In this document: positions 7,376-16,882 of the stretch, piece by piece
Position numbering within the stretch: the stretch's first letter is position 1
Layout of the letters: every line of letters starts with the position of its first letter
Origin: Alphaproteobacteria bacterium
GTDB taxonomy: Bacteria > Myxococcota_A > UBA796 > UBA2385
DNA length: 64,000 nucleotides
NCBI GenBank assembly: GCA_020632755.1
Contig: JACKEY010000009.1
Location: 62,001 to 126,000, forward strand
Direction of reading: 5' to 3'
Made by a program: the position numbers and the translations under genes
Notes under the pieces: model-generated
Told to the model about the DNA's origin: nothing
What the model saw: the letters and a program-made list of their open reading frames with translations, nothing else
Database searches by the model: none

Positions 7376-9082
7376 TTGTTCCCGCTCCCGCGCAGGTTTC
7401 CGCTCTCCCTGGTGCTCGCGCTGGCGGTCTACCTGGCGCTGGCGACCGCGACGGTGAGACAAGTCGGGACCGTCGGCGAGGTCGACCTGTCGTGGGGACG
7501 AGGCGCCCCCCCGGCGGTGCTGACGTCCCTGGACCCGCCGACCTGGGCCGACGGCGCGGCCGAGCCGACCAGCGGCGACCGCGCCGGGCCGCTGGTCGCC
7601 AGCCAGGTGCGGCCGATCGAGGGCCTGGCGCTGGGGCCGCTGCGGCTGCCGCTGATGGTGAACAGCTACACGGGCGGGCTGCTGGACTGGCCGGCCCGGT
7701 TGCTGTTCCTGGCGACGGGCAGCCGACGGGCCGTCACCGCGCTGCACGTGCTGCTGGGCGCGCTGCTGCTGGCCGGACTGCACCGGTTCCTGCGGCGACG
7801 CGGCACCGACATCGCCGCGGCGGTCGGCGGGCTGGTGCTGGCGACGGACTGGGGCTTCGTCTTCTACCGGAAGGTGCTGGGCGGCACCGAGCTCGGACTG
7901 CTGGCGGGCGGGCTCTTGTGCCTGACCGCCCTGTGGAGCCGGCGCTGGGGCGGCGGGCGCCACGGGCTCCTGCTGTTCGGCCTGGGCGCGGGCCTCGGCC
8001 TGGCCGCCAAGGCCACCTTCGCCCTGTCGCTGGTGGCGCTGCTGTTCACCGCGCTGCTGATGCGCTGGGACCGTCCGGCGATGGCGCCTCCGCCCCCCAA
8101 GGGACTGTGGAAGCCGGCCCTGGCCCTGGTCCTGCCGCTCGTGCCGCTGCTGGTGGCCGCGGTGCACCACATGACCGCCGTGCCCGCGCATGTGCCGAGC
8201 CACGACTTCCCGGCCCTGCAGCTGTCGCGGGTCGAGGGCGCGCTGCGCGGCGGAGCCGGTCCGGCCCGCGAAGGCCTGGCCAACCTGTGGCTGATGGTGT
8301 CGGAGCCGTTGGGCTTCTTCGGGCCGGCCTACGGCGTCGCCGACGCCCCTGGCGCCGACCCGCTGCGCCTGCTGGGCTGCCTGCTGGCGCTGGGCGGCGT
8401 GGCGCTGGGCTGGCGCTCCTGGCGCGACCGCAGCCCGGCGGACGCGCTGCTGCGGTTCAGCAGCGTCTACCTGGCGCTGCAGCTGCTGCTGTTGTGGGCC
8501 GTGGCCCGCGATCTGCACCACCTGGCCCAGGCCGCCCCCACCGCCGCCATCGTCGTCGGGCTCTCGCTGGACCGGCTGGCCGGGCGGTTCACACCGCCGC
8601 GCTCCCCCGCGCGGGCCCGCTCCGCGCTGCTGCTCGCCGCCCCGCTGTGCCTGGCCGGCGCCATCAGCCTGGGGCGCACCGACGCCGTCGTGCGCCAGGT
8701 GACCGTCCCCACCTTCACCGAGGCAGGCCAGCAGGCCATCGTCGACCTGCTGCACGACCACGACGCCCGCCGGCTGCTGGTCGCCGACTACGAGAGCTAC
8801 GGCATGCTCGAGCTGCGGGCCCCCGACGTCGACGCCGTGCACGCCTGGCCCGCCATGGCGACGGCCGCGCGCGAGCGACGCGATCCGCTGCCGGCGCTGC
8901 TGGCCTACGCCGCCGATCAGGACCGCCTGCTGCTGACCGTCCAGGCCAGCCAGCCGATGGCCTACAACCTGCGCCGCTCGCCCGCCCAGCTCGAGACCGC
9001 CGCCGCAGCCGCGGGGCTGTCGCTCACCGCGGTCGGACGGCTGCCCGGCGACGCCGCCGTCCTGTGGCGGGTCGACCGCTGA
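7376..9082 (+). CDS. Polytopic membrane protein, GT-C (GT39/ArnT-like) glycosyltransferase candidate
   Basis: The 568-residue protein has about ten hydrophobic segments in its first two thirds and a soluble C-terminal domain with GQQAIVDLLHDHDARRLLVADYESYG. Acidic residues follow the first membrane segment (GEVDLSW), as in GT-C enzymes that transfer sugars from polyprenyl-phosphate donors. This assignment is by general architecture rather than a diagnostic motif. The start is uncertain: TTG at 7376 precedes MFPLPRRFPLSL, and a GTG shortly after is an alternative. It converges with the M23 peptidase gene 9 nt downstream. Confidence 0.65.
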   Translation: MFPLPRRFPLSLVLALAVYLALATATVRQVGTVGEVDLSWGRGAPPAVLTSLDPPTWADGAAEPTSGDRAGPLVASQVRPIEGLALGPLRLPLMVNSYTGGLLDWPARLLFLATGSRRAVTALHVLLGALLLAGLHRFLRRRGTDIAAAVGGLVLATDWGFVFYRKVLGGTELGLLAGGLLCLTALWSRRWGGGRHGLLLFGLGAGLGLAAKATFALSLVALLFTALLMRWDRPAMAPPPPKGLWKPALALVLPLVPLLVAAVHHMTAVPAHVPSHDFPALQLSRVEGALRGGAGPAREGLANLWLMVSEPLGFFGPAYGVADAPGADPLRLLGCLLALGGVALGWRSWRDRSPADALLRFSSVYLALQLLLLWAVARDLHHLAQAAPTAAIVVGLSLDRLAGRFTPPRSPARARSALLLAAPLCLAGAISLGRTDAVVRQVTVPTFTEAGQQAIVDLLHDHDARRLLVADYESYGMLELRAPDVDAVHAWPAMATAARERRDPLPALLAYAADQDRLLLTVQASQPMAYNLRRSPAQLETAAAAAGLSLTAVGRLPGDAAVLWRVDR

Positions 9083-9091
9083 GCGCCCCGT

Positions 9092-10132
9092 TCAGCGCTG
9101 CGCGACCGCGCTGTCCAGCGTCGCCGACAGCCGGGCGACCTCGGCCTGGAAGGTGGCGAGGTGCTCGGGCGCCAGGGTCCGGTGCGTGGTCTGGTGGTAG
9201 TCCAGCGGGTCCACGACCTTGTCGCCCTGGTGCAGCTCGTAGTGCAGGTGCGGCGCCGTGCTGCGCCCGGTGTTGCCCGACAGGGCCACGACCTGGCCGG
9301 CCGAGACGCGCTGGCCGGCCTTCACCTGGGTCTCCGACAGGTGCAGCATCTTGGCGATGGTGCCGTCGTCGTACTGCAGCTCGACGCAGTTGCCGTTGGC
9401 GTGCCAGTTCCAGTCGGTGCGCAGCACGGTCGCGTTGCGCGGCGACTTGACCGGGGTGCCTTCGGGCGCCTTGAAGTCCATGCCCTTGTGGGTGGGCCGG
9501 TCCTTGAGCAGCGAGGTGATCTGCTCGTAGGACTCCAGGGGCCCGTCGACCAGGTGCTCGCTGACCTCGCGGCCGTCGGCGTCGAAGTAGCGGGCGAAGG
9601 ACTCGCCGGGGACCTGGAAGCGGTAGGCGTTCAGGGTGCGGCCCAGCTTGTTGCTGTGGAACCGTGCGGCGGCGACTTCCGGGTGGCCCTGGGTGTTGAC
9701 GTACCAGGCGACCTCGACCCGGTCGCCCTGCTGCAGGTCGCGGCGCAGGTCCAGGTCCCACACGAACAGGCGGGCGTAGGCGGCGGACAGGGCGTCGCCG
9801 TCTTCGCCTTCGGCGCTCTGGAAGGTGCGGGCCAGCGAGTGCGACACATCGGCGGCGGTCAGGCGCCAGTTGGCGGGCACGTCGACGGCGGGCACCGCGG
9901 CGACGGGGACGCCAGCCGCATCCGCCAGGGCGCCGTCCGCCATGGCGGGCGCGGCGGCCAGCCCGTCGCTGTCGGCGGTGGCCGAGGTCGTGAGCGTCAG
10001 CTCGACGTCCGGCGCGTCGCAGTCCGCGTCGTCGCCCGACGGGCGGTCGAGGACCATGACCAGGTTCAGGGCCAGGGAGCTGCCCAGCAGGACGTAGAGG
10101 AGCCAGGGCTTGCCGAGGGGGGGCTGCAGCAT
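9092..10132 (-). CDS. M23 (LytM-type) metallopeptidase, membrane-anchored
   Basis: The 346-residue protein has one N-terminal membrane segment (KPWLLYVLLGSSLALNLVMVL), a Ala-rich linker, a middle domain with an OapA/LysM-like feel (LRRDLQQGDRVEVAWYVN), and a C-terminal M23 domain. The zinc ligands are visible: HKGMDFKAPEGTPV supplies His and Asp, and PHLHYEL supplies the HxH motif. A complete ligand set predicts an active endopeptidase cutting peptidoglycan cross-links. I chose the ATG at 10132 just before the membrane segment; a longer frame adds only low-complexity Pro/Arg sequence. Confidence 0.9.
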   Translation of the reverse strand: MLQPPLGKPWLLYVLLGSSLALNLVMVLDRPSGDDADCDAPDVELTLTTSATADSDGLAAAPAMADGALADAAGVPVAAVPAVDVPANWRLTAADVSHSLARTFQSAEGEDGDALSAAYARLFVWDLDLRRDLQQGDRVEVAWYVNTQGHPEVAAARFHSNKLGRTLNAYRFQVPGESFARYFDADGREVSEHLVDGPLESYEQITSLLKDRPTHKGMDFKAPEGTPVKSPRNATVLRTDWNWHANGNCVELQYDDGTIAKMLHLSETQVKAGQRVSAGQVVALSGNTGRSTAPHLHYELHQGDKVVDPLDYHQTTHRTLAPEHLATFQAEVARLSATLDSAVAQR

Positions 10133-10294
10133 GGGAACACCAGGAACCGGCTCGCGACGAGGAGACGCGGCCGAGGCAGGAGCGACGGGAGGAGCGGGCG
10201 GCGGACGATGGGCGCGCCCAGCAGGCCCCGGTGCGGGGTCGCGCGGGCGCGCGCGAGGGAGGTCCGCAGACCTTCGCAAGCTCACTGGCGCCTG

Positions 10295-11146
10295 TCAAGC
10301 CTGGTGTTCGAAATCACCTGAAGGTTCTGCCGGAGAGAGCGCTCGCTGCTGGGCTCCCAGCGCCTCGATGGCGTCCGCGCAGCGCCGGGCGGCGGCCTTC
10401 CAGGCCTTGGGATCCTCCGGACGGTCGCGCAGCTCGCCGAAGTCCACCGGTGGCCCGAAGACCACGTCGAGGGGGTGGTTGGCCGGGTCCCCGAAGTTCT
10501 TGCGCATCTCGGCGAACAGATCGTTGCTGGCGCCCAGCACGAAGATCGGGATCACCAGCACGTCGGGGCACTGGAGCGCCACCAGGCCGACCCCCCGGGT
10601 CAGGCGCGTGAGCCGGTAGGGATCGCCCGTCTTGTTCCGGGTGCCTTCGGGGTGGATGCCGACCACCGTGCCGGGCAGCTGCAGCTCGGCCACCAGCCGC
10701 TCGAGCGCGTATTCGTTGAAGGCCATGCCCTCGCGGCTGCGCAGGATGGGCGGGAACATCGACATGCCCGACATCAGCAGGTTGAGCGGCGGGCCGAGCG
10801 GGTGGTCGTAGAAGAAGGTCGAGCGGACCGGGAACAGCACCCGGCGCGACAGGCGCGTGTGCCGGAAGGTGACCGCCATCACCTGGAAGAAGTCGAAGAA
10901 GCTGCGGTGGTTGGCGACCAGCACCACGCGGCTGTCGGCCGGCAGGTCCGCGACGTGGTGGAGCCCCGTGATCCGCATGCGGCGGCTGCTGGCCGCCCAG
11001 GTCATGAAGATCATGAACGTGGAGTTCCACGCCTTGGCCCAGAAGCCCAGGTGGCGCACGAACAGGTCGGCCAGCGAGAAGGCCGCCCGCTCCATGGGCT
11101 GGAGCACGGCGCGCTGCTGGGGGGTGGGCGGAGGGGGTGCGGTCAT
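10295..11146 (-). CDS. 1-acyl-glycerol-3-phosphate acyltransferase family (PlsC-like)
   Basis: This 283-residue protein contains the acyltransferase H-x4-D catalytic block (NHRSFFD, His80 and Asp85) and the substrate-binding block HPEGTRNKTG (about 166-175). Members move an acyl chain to lysophosphatidic acid or a related acceptor at the inner face of the membrane. A hydrophobic segment (WNSTFMIFMTWAASS) near residue 45 fits membrane association. The divergent Ser/Thr kinase gene starts about 110 nt upstream, so the two share a promoter region. Confidence 0.85.
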   Translation of the reverse strand: MTAPPPPTPQQRAVLQPMERAAFSLADLFVRHLGFWAKAWNSTFMIFMTWAASSRRMRITGLHHVADLPADSRVVLVANHRSFFDFFQVMAVTFRHTRLSRRVLFPVRSTFFYDHPLGPPLNLLMSGMSMFPPILRSREGMAFNEYALERLVAELQLPGTVVGIHPEGTRNKTGDPYRLTRLTRGVGLVALQCPDVLVIPIFVLGASNDLFAEMRKNFGDPANHPLDVVFGPPVDFGELRDRPEDPKAWKAAARRCADAIEALGAQQRALSPAEPSGDFEHQA

Positions 11147-11255
11147 CGACGGTCTCCTCGGCTAACCAGCCGTCTGCTCCCCGTGCCTCCCGGCGCTACA
11201 CTGGCGACCTCGCCCGTCCTCCTCCGCACTCCCCACCGCCCTCCACCGAGCCTCC

Positions 11256-13028
11256 GTGCACGTCACCCCCGTCCACGATGACGTGGCGCCGCCGCTGGCA
11301 GACGGTCGCTACCGGCTGATCGGGGTCCTGGGCGCGGGCGGCATGGCCACCGTCTACAAGGTGTGGGACAGCCGGCTGCAGGTGGCCCGCGCGGTCAAGC
11401 TGCTGGCACCGGCCCTGGCCCGCAGCCCCCGGACGCGCGAGCGCTTCGAGAGCGAGGCCCGCCTGATGGCCCGGCTGCACCACCACAACATGGTGACCGT
11501 GCACGACGTCGGCCACGACCCCGGCGGCGCCGAGGGCGATCGCGCCTGGATGGTGATGGAGCTGCTCACCGGCGGCAGCCTGGCCGACCGGCTGCTCACC
11601 GACGGCCCGATGGCCCCGTCGCGGGCCTGCCAGGTCTGCCACGACGTGCTGCTGGCGCTGCAGGTCGCCCACGACGCCGGCGTCGTGCACCGGGACATCA
11701 AGCCCCACAACATCCTGCTGGCCGGCGACGGCACGCCCAAGATCACCGACTTCGGCATCGCGCGGGCCAACAACCGCAACATCTCGCTGACCCGCACGGG
11801 CGCGGTGATGGGCACCTGGGCCTTCATGGCCCCCGAGATCCGCAGCAACGCCAAGCAGGCCGACGTGCAGTCCGACCTGTACGCGATGGGCGCGACCCTC
11901 TACATGATCGCGACGGGCCGCCAGCCGCTGGACCTGCAGGCCAGCAACGTCCGGGACCACATCCTGGGCGATCTGCCGCCGGCCCTGCGCACCGTCATCG
12001 AGCGCTCCACCGAGTACCTGCCCCAGGACCGCTACGGCTCGGCCCGCGAGATGGCCGCCGACCTGCTGCCCCTCGTCACGACCCTGGCCGACCTGCCGGC
12101 CCCCGAGGTGGAACCTGCTCCCGACTTCGGGCCCGACTCCGCGCCCGTGCCCGATCACCCGACCACGCTGCTCGGGGACAGCGATCTGCCGCCCGACAGC
12201 GACGACGACGAGAGCTCGGCCGAGGCGCCCGCGGACGAACGAGGCGCGGCCCCGCTCCAGCCGCCGCCCTCGCCGGCGGATGGCCTCCTCGCGGTCGACG
12301 AGCCGTCGCACACCATGGTCCCGCCCGAAGGCCTGGCCGAGCCGCTGCCTTCGGCGAGCTCGCTCGCGCCCCCGCCGAGCCGTGACACCTTCCTGTCGGC
12401 AGACCTGGACGACGAGCTGCCCGCGCCCACGGCCGGCGGGCGCCGCATGTGGGTCCCGGCCCTGGCCGCCCTGCTGCTGGTCGGAGGGGTCGGCGGCATC
12501 TGGTGGAACAGCCGCTCGACCCCAGGGGAGGAGGGAGCCGCGCCGGTCGAGGCGCCGGCCACCGTGACGGCCGAGGGCGTGCGCCGGAAGGACCCGCCGT
12601 TGGCGGGAATCGCGGGGGAGGAGGCGGCTGCGGGAGAGGCGGCTGCGGGAGAGGCGGCTGCGGGAGACGCGGCTGCCAGCGAGGCGCCCGATGCGACGGT
12701 GCCCGCCGAGGCGGCCCCTGCGGCCGTGCCTCGGGAGACGGCTCCTGCCGCCGCGCCGCGCGAGACGGCCCCGCGGGAGCCGGCCGCGCCGGAGCCCGAG
12801 CCGGGCCTGCTGCGGATCAACAGCCTGCCGCCCGCCCAGGTGTCCATCGATGGCGGCCCGCTGCGCGACACGCCGATCCGGGACGGCGTGTCGCTGCGCC
12901 CGGGGACGCACCGCCTGCGGTTCGTCGATGCGTGGGGCACCGAGCGCACCACCTCCGTGACCATCCAGGCCGGCAAGGCCCAGGTGGTCTGCTGGGACAT
13001 CGAGGCCGACGCCGCCTGCGCCCGATAG
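11256..13028 (+). CDS. Transmembrane Ser/Thr protein kinase with PEGA-like domain
   Basis: This 590-residue Hanks-type kinase starts at GTG. Its catalytic domain spans about residues 17-270 and has every key element: GAGGMATVYK, invariant Lys in ARAVKLL, HRDIKPHN, DFG and an MAPE segment. An acidic, Pro-rich linker leads to one membrane segment (WVPALAALLLVGGVGGIWW, about 400-420). A low-complexity stretch repeats EAAAG, encoded by an almost exact 15-bp unit around 12620-12670. The outside domain (LLRINSLPPAQVSIDGGPL) is PEGA-like. The next gene starts 9 nt after its stop, so kinase and secreted partners are probably one operon. Confidence 0.9.
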   Translation: MHVTPVHDDVAPPLADGRYRLIGVLGAGGMATVYKVWDSRLQVARAVKLLAPALARSPRTRERFESEARLMARLHHHNMVTVHDVGHDPGGAEGDRAWMVMELLTGGSLADRLLTDGPMAPSRACQVCHDVLLALQVAHDAGVVHRDIKPHNILLAGDGTPKITDFGIARANNRNISLTRTGAVMGTWAFMAPEIRSNAKQADVQSDLYAMGATLYMIATGRQPLDLQASNVRDHILGDLPPALRTVIERSTEYLPQDRYGSAREMAADLLPLVTTLADLPAPEVEPAPDFGPDSAPVPDHPTTLLGDSDLPPDSDDDESSAEAPADERGAAPLQPPPSPADGLLAVDEPSHTMVPPEGLAEPLPSASSLAPPPSRDTFLSADLDDELPAPTAGGRRMWVPALAALLLVGGVGGIWWNSRSTPGEEGAAPVEAPATVTAEGVRRKDPPLAGIAGEEAAAGEAAAGEAAAGDAAASEAPDATVPAEAAPAAVPRETAPAAAPRETAPREPAAPEPEPGLLRINSLPPAQVSIDGGPLRDTPIRDGVSLRPGTHRLRFVDAWGTERTTSVTIQAGKAQVVCWDIEADAACAR

Positions 13029-13037
13029 ACTGACCGG

Positions 13038-14345
13038 GTGCGACCTGTCCTTCCCTTCCTGCTGACCCTGGTGCTGGGGTCCGGCGCGGCCCATGCCGCG
13101 GACGTGGTGCTGCACGACGGCGTGCAGCCCGACGCGGCCCGCGTGGCCCTGGCTGCCGTGCCCGACCTGTCGGCCTCCGCCACCCTGGTGACCCCGACCG
13201 GCCTGACCGCCACGCTGCGTCCCGCCCTGCCCGGCCCCGGCCAGCTGCGTCTGTGCGACGGCCCGCCGCTCACCGCCGCCGCGCTGACCGCCGCCGGCCG
13301 CGAAGCCGCCGGCCACGTCGCCTACTTCGAGTTCGACCAGGCCGCGGGCATCCTGGACGGCGTGCTGCCGCGGCTGGTCTGCCTGGACCACGCGGTCGAC
13401 CCCCAGGAAGCCGGCCGCACCTGGTTCCTGCGCGGCTACATCGCCCACGAACAAGGCCAGGACGACGTCGCCCGTCGGGCCTTCCGCCAGGCCCTGCTGT
13501 TCTCGCCGGAGATGCCGTGGGACGGCGACTACCCCGACAGCGGCCGCCCCCTGCTCGAAGACGCGCGCCAGGCGCTGACCGATCAGCAGCCCCTGACCCT
13601 GCTGCCCGCCGCCGACGGCGCGACCGTCTGGCTGGACGGCCGTCAGGTCGACCCCAGCACGCCCCTGTCCATGGCCCCCGGCGAGCACCTGCTGCAGGTG
13701 TCCACGATCCCGATGCTGACCCTGGCGGTGGACGCCGGGGCCGGCGCCGACCGCCTGCTGGTCCCGAACCTGGTCGACGACGCCGTCGTGCACCAGGTCG
13801 ACGGCAGCCGCGGGCGGGCGCGGATCGACGCTGCGCTGGGCCCGGCGCTGGCGTCCGACGATCGGCTGATCGTCGTGGCCGGCCAGACGGTGTGGGTGCG
13901 GTCACCGGATGGGGCCTGGAGCCCCGCCGGAGCCTCGGCCCCGGCGACGACCGCGACCGTGCAGCCCGACCCGGTGGCGCCGCCCGCCGACCCGCCGCCG
14001 GCGGACGACCCGCCGTCCCGCCGCCGCAGCGGTCCGGGCGCGCTCGGGTGGTCTGGCGTCGGGCTGGCCGTGGCCGGTGGCGGGGTCATCGCCGCCGGAC
14101 AGGTCGTCGGTCGGTCCGCAGTGTCCGACGCCCAGACCGCCACCACCGACGGCGACGGCACCGCCTGGAGCCAGGCCGCCTCCCGCTACGACACGGCCGA
14201 GCTGCTGCTCCCCATCGGCTACGCGGCTGCCGGGGTCGGCGGAGCGCTGCTGGTCACCGGCATCGCGCTGGACCACGACGGCCCCACCCTCGCTCCGCTG
14301 CTCGGTCCGGGCATGGCGGGCCTGCGCGCCGAGGTGCCCTGGTGA
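13038..14345 (+). CDS. Secreted or membrane-associated TPR-like protein with PEGA-like segment
   Basis: This 435-residue protein begins at GTG with a signal peptide ending near AHA-AD. The N-terminal half resembles a short helical repeat (GRTWFLRGYIAHEQGQDDVARRAFRQALLFSPEMPW, typical TPR-like spacing). A strand-rich PEGA-like patch follows (ADGATVWLDGRQVDPSTPLSMAPGEH). A Pro-rich linker separates two hydrophobic segments near the C-terminus (LGWSGVGLAVAGGGVIAAGQVV and IGYAAAGVGGALLVTGIAL). This layout is common in Myxococcota next to membrane kinases. It follows the kinase by 9 nt and its stop overlaps the next start (GTGA), so the genes are coupled. Function unknown. Confidence 0.8.
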   Translation: MRPVLPFLLTLVLGSGAAHAADVVLHDGVQPDAARVALAAVPDLSASATLVTPTGLTATLRPALPGPGQLRLCDGPPLTAAALTAAGREAAGHVAYFEFDQAAGILDGVLPRLVCLDHAVDPQEAGRTWFLRGYIAHEQGQDDVARRAFRQALLFSPEMPWDGDYPDSGRPLLEDARQALTDQQPLTLLPAADGATVWLDGRQVDPSTPLSMAPGEHLLQVSTIPMLTLAVDAGAGADRLLVPNLVDDAVVHQVDGSRGRARIDAALGPALASDDRLIVVAGQTVWVRSPDGAWSPAGASAPATTATVQPDPVAPPADPPPADDPPSRRRSGPGALGWSGVGLAVAGGGVIAAGQVVGRSAVSDAQTATTDGDGTAWSQAASRYDTAELLLPIGYAAAGVGGALLVTGIALDHDGPTLAPLLGPGMAGLRAEVPW

Positions 14346-16054
14346 TCCTCCTCCTCCTGGTGACCGGCTGCCTCCCTCCCCTGCCCGCGGGCCCCGGGGC
14401 CGGCGACGGCGACACCGACGTCTCCGACAGCGGCATCTCCGACGGTGGGGACACCGACGCGGACACCGACGCAGACTCGGACACCGACACCGACACCGAC
14501 ACCGGTGCCGACGACGCCGACGGCGACGGCTTCTCCGTGCCGGACGACTGCGACGACACCGACCCGGACGTGAACCCCGACGCCACCGAGATCTGCGACA
14601 ACGGCATCGACGACAACTGCGACGGCCGGGCCACGCCCTGCCAGTTCGACGGCGACTACGGCGTGGACGACGCCGTCGGCACCGTCAGCGGCCAGACGAC
14701 CAACGGCTACGTCGGCTCGTCGCTCGCGGTCGTCGTCATGGACACCGGCCCGGCCGTCGCCGTGGGCGCCGGGTGGGACAACCAGGGCGTCGTGTGGTTC
14801 TTCCAGGACTTCTCGCCGTCCGACGGCTCGGCGGACCTCACGACGGCCGACGCGACCCTGTCCCTGCGCGGCGAAGCCACCGGCGATCAGAGCGGCCGGG
14901 CCATGGCCGTCGCCGATGTCGACGGCGACGGCCACCCCGACCTGCTCGTCGGCGGCTACGCCAGCACGCTGCTCGGGTCCATCGCCACGACGCGGACCAC
15001 CGGCCCCATCGTGCACATCGTCCACGGCCCGATCCCCTCGTCGGCCGACGACCTGTACACCGCGGCCGATGTGCGCATCACCGGCGGCACCACCGCGACC
15101 GCGACCTACGGCCACATCGAGCTCGACGTGGCCGACGTCATGGGCCTCCGCCGGGCCGACGTGATCCTGAGCTTCCACACCTTCTCGGATGCCGCCGGCA
15201 CCAACGCCCCGGTCAACCGGGGCGGGCTGGCCGTGCTGGCCGACCGACCGGCCGGCGAGCTCGATCTCGAGACCGACGCCGACCTGCGCATCGAAGGCGA
15301 GTCGCTGGGGGACGGCCTGGGTGCGGGCCTGGCCACCGTCGACGTCGATGGGGACGGTATCGACGACATCGTGGTGGGCGGACACGGGGCCGGCGGCGCC
15401 GACAGCTCGTCCCACGGCACCGTCTACGTGGTCGACGCGTCCGACTACGAAGGCGACGGCAACATCGTGTCCATCGACGATATCGCCGATCTGACCATCG
15501 AAGCCAGCGGCGCCACCGACCGGCTGGGCTTCACGGTGGCCGACGTCGGCGACGTGGACGGCGACGGCCGCGAGGACATCGCCATCGGCGCCGACGGCAG
15601 CATCTACGGCCAGCCCGACGCCGGCGAGGTGCTGGTCTTCCACACCGGCGGGCTGCCGGCGAGCGGCGCGCTGACCGCCGGCGACGCCGACTTCCGCCTG
15701 CAGGGCCAGGAGTCGGGCCGCTCGGGCGGGCGGCTCGGCTTCGAGATCGTGCCCGCCGGCGACGTCGATCACGACGGCCACGACGACTTCTACGCCAGCG
15801 GGATCTGGGAAGAGGTCGCCGGGACCGCGTCGGGCCGGGTCCACCTGGTCCCCGGCGGCCTGACCGGCCTGCTCGGCGTCGACGACGACGGGCTGCTCGC
15901 CACCTTCAGCGGCGCGGCCGGCACCGACTTCGGCGTGTCCATGATCAGCAACCGCGATCTGACCGGTGACGGCGTGGCCGATCTGGCCGTCGGCGCCTGG
16001 TCGTGGAGCACCGGGCGCGGCCGGGTCTACGCCTTCGCGAGCCCGACCTGGTGA
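14342..16054 (+). CDS. FG-GAP/integrin-like lipoprotein with MopE-type metal-binding motif
   Basis: The 570-residue protein starts at a GTG that overlaps the previous stop. It has a lipobox (LLLVTGC) and an Asp/Thr-rich linker with DTD and DAD steps. The MopE-like motif is next: DDADGDGFSVPDDCDDTDP, then NPDATEICDNGIDDNCDG. After it come several FG-GAP repeats with calcium-binding DVDGDGHPDLLVGG, DVDGDGIDDIVVGG, DVDGDGREDIAIGA and DLTGDGVADLAVGA loops, the pattern of an integrin-alpha-like beta-propeller. It should be a calcium-dependent surface protein used for adhesion or ligand binding. The following tiny gene overlaps its stop. Confidence 0.9.
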   Translation: MILLLLVTGCLPPLPAGPGAGDGDTDVSDSGISDGGDTDADTDADSDTDTDTDTGADDADGDGFSVPDDCDDTDPDVNPDATEICDNGIDDNCDGRATPCQFDGDYGVDDAVGTVSGQTTNGYVGSSLAVVVMDTGPAVAVGAGWDNQGVVWFFQDFSPSDGSADLTTADATLSLRGEATGDQSGRAMAVADVDGDGHPDLLVGGYASTLLGSIATTRTTGPIVHIVHGPIPSSADDLYTAADVRITGGTTATATYGHIELDVADVMGLRRADVILSFHTFSDAAGTNAPVNRGGLAVLADRPAGELDLETDADLRIEGESLGDGLGAGLATVDVDGDGIDDIVVGGHGAGGADSSSHGTVYVVDASDYEGDGNIVSIDDIADLTIEASGATDRLGFTVADVGDVDGDGREDIAIGADGSIYGQPDAGEVLVFHTGGLPASGALTAGDADFRLQGQESGRSGGRLGFEIVPAGDVDHDGHDDFYASGIWEEVAGTASGRVHLVPGGLTGLLGVDDDGLLATFSGAAGTDFGVSMISNRDLTGDGVADLAVGAWSWSTGRGRVYAFASPTW

Positions 16055-16212
16055 GCGGGCTGCTGTGGCTGCTGGGCTCCGTCGTCCTGGCCAAGGGCGT
16101 CGCGCCCGACAGCCCGGCGCGCGTGGCCGCCCCGAGCGCTGGCACGCTCATGCGCTGGGCCGCGACGCAGGACCAGACGGTGAAGCTGCTGACGCCGGAC
16201 GGGGTGAAGTAG
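16051..16212 (+). CDS. Tiny exported/membrane peptide, 53 aa, coupled to FG-GAP gene
   Basis: A GTG at 16051 overlaps the stop of the FG-GAP gene (GTGA), the same junction type as the one upstream. The product has a hydrophobic N-terminus (VSGLLWLLGSVVLAKGVA) like a signal peptide or single membrane helix, then a short polar tail. The position and coupling support translation, but 53 residues is too short for a family call. Confidence 0.45.
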   Translation: MSGLLWLLGSVVLAKGVAPDSPARVAAPSAGTLMRWAATQDQTVKLLTPDGVK

Positions 16213-16245
16213 CGGTGGGAGGGGCGACGGGGGCCGACCGGTGGG

Positions 16246-16740
16246 TCAGGGGCCGACCGGACGCCGCAGCGAGGCCGGATCGCGCCGATACTGCGCATCC
16301 CGCTCGTCGGAGAAGCCTGAGGTGGCGTGGGGCAGGTAGGCGCCGAGGGCCTGGAGCACGGCATCTTCGCCGCCGAACTGGACCGGGAGGCGCAGGTGCT
16401 TGCCGTCGGCCATCCGCAGCAGGATCCACGAGGTGGCCTTGTTGCGCACGACGAAGGCGTAGATCCACACGATCTCCTGGGGCCGCTCCCGCAGCAGCTG
16501 CAGGGGCCTGGCCTTGCGCGGATCGCCGAGTGCAGGGATGAAGAACAGCAGCCCCAGCAGGCCGGCACCGGCACACAGCACCCAGAGGTTCCGTTCCGGC
16601 GGGGACAGCGCGAAGAACGACGCCGCCGCCAGCGACAGGAACAGGACCGGCACGACGATGGCCGTCTTCCGGTAGCTTCGCTTGCGGTCGACGACCTGCT
16701 GCACGAGCAGGGTCTCGAGCTGTGGAGGGAGCTCACTCAC
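16246..16740 (-). CDS. Hypothetical two-helix membrane protein
   Basis: The 164-residue protein has a basic N-terminal cytoplasmic helix (LETLLVQQVVDRKRSYRK), then two membrane helices (TAIVVPVLFLSLAAASFFAL and LWVLCAGAGLLGLLFFIPAL). A soluble C-terminal domain contains PQEIVWIYAFVVRNKATSWILLRMADGKHLRLP, which reads as a beta-hairpin-rich fold similar to small bPH-like domains, although I cannot name it. The gene converges with the FG-GAP operon and its start lies 143 nt before the first copy of the 61-bp repeat. It marks the left backbone edge of the TerB segment. Confidence 0.75.
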   Translation of the reverse strand: MSELPPQLETLLVQQVVDRKRSYRKTAIVVPVLFLSLAAASFFALSPPERNLWVLCAGAGLLGLLFFIPALGDPRKARPLQLLRERPQEIVWIYAFVVRNKATSWILLRMADGKHLRLPVQFGGEDAVLQALGAYLPHATSGFSDERDAQYRRDPASLRRPVGP

Positions 16741-16882
16741 GGGCCCGCCAGAGGTGGACGTTGGTCTCCGCCCCTATCGGGGCCGCGCTCTCGCCGTCCA
16801 GACCTGGCAAGTCGGCCCCAGGCCCGCCCGCCGCATGGGTCTACGCTCAGCGGATGAAGAGAAGGCCCCTGGCCGCTCTACC

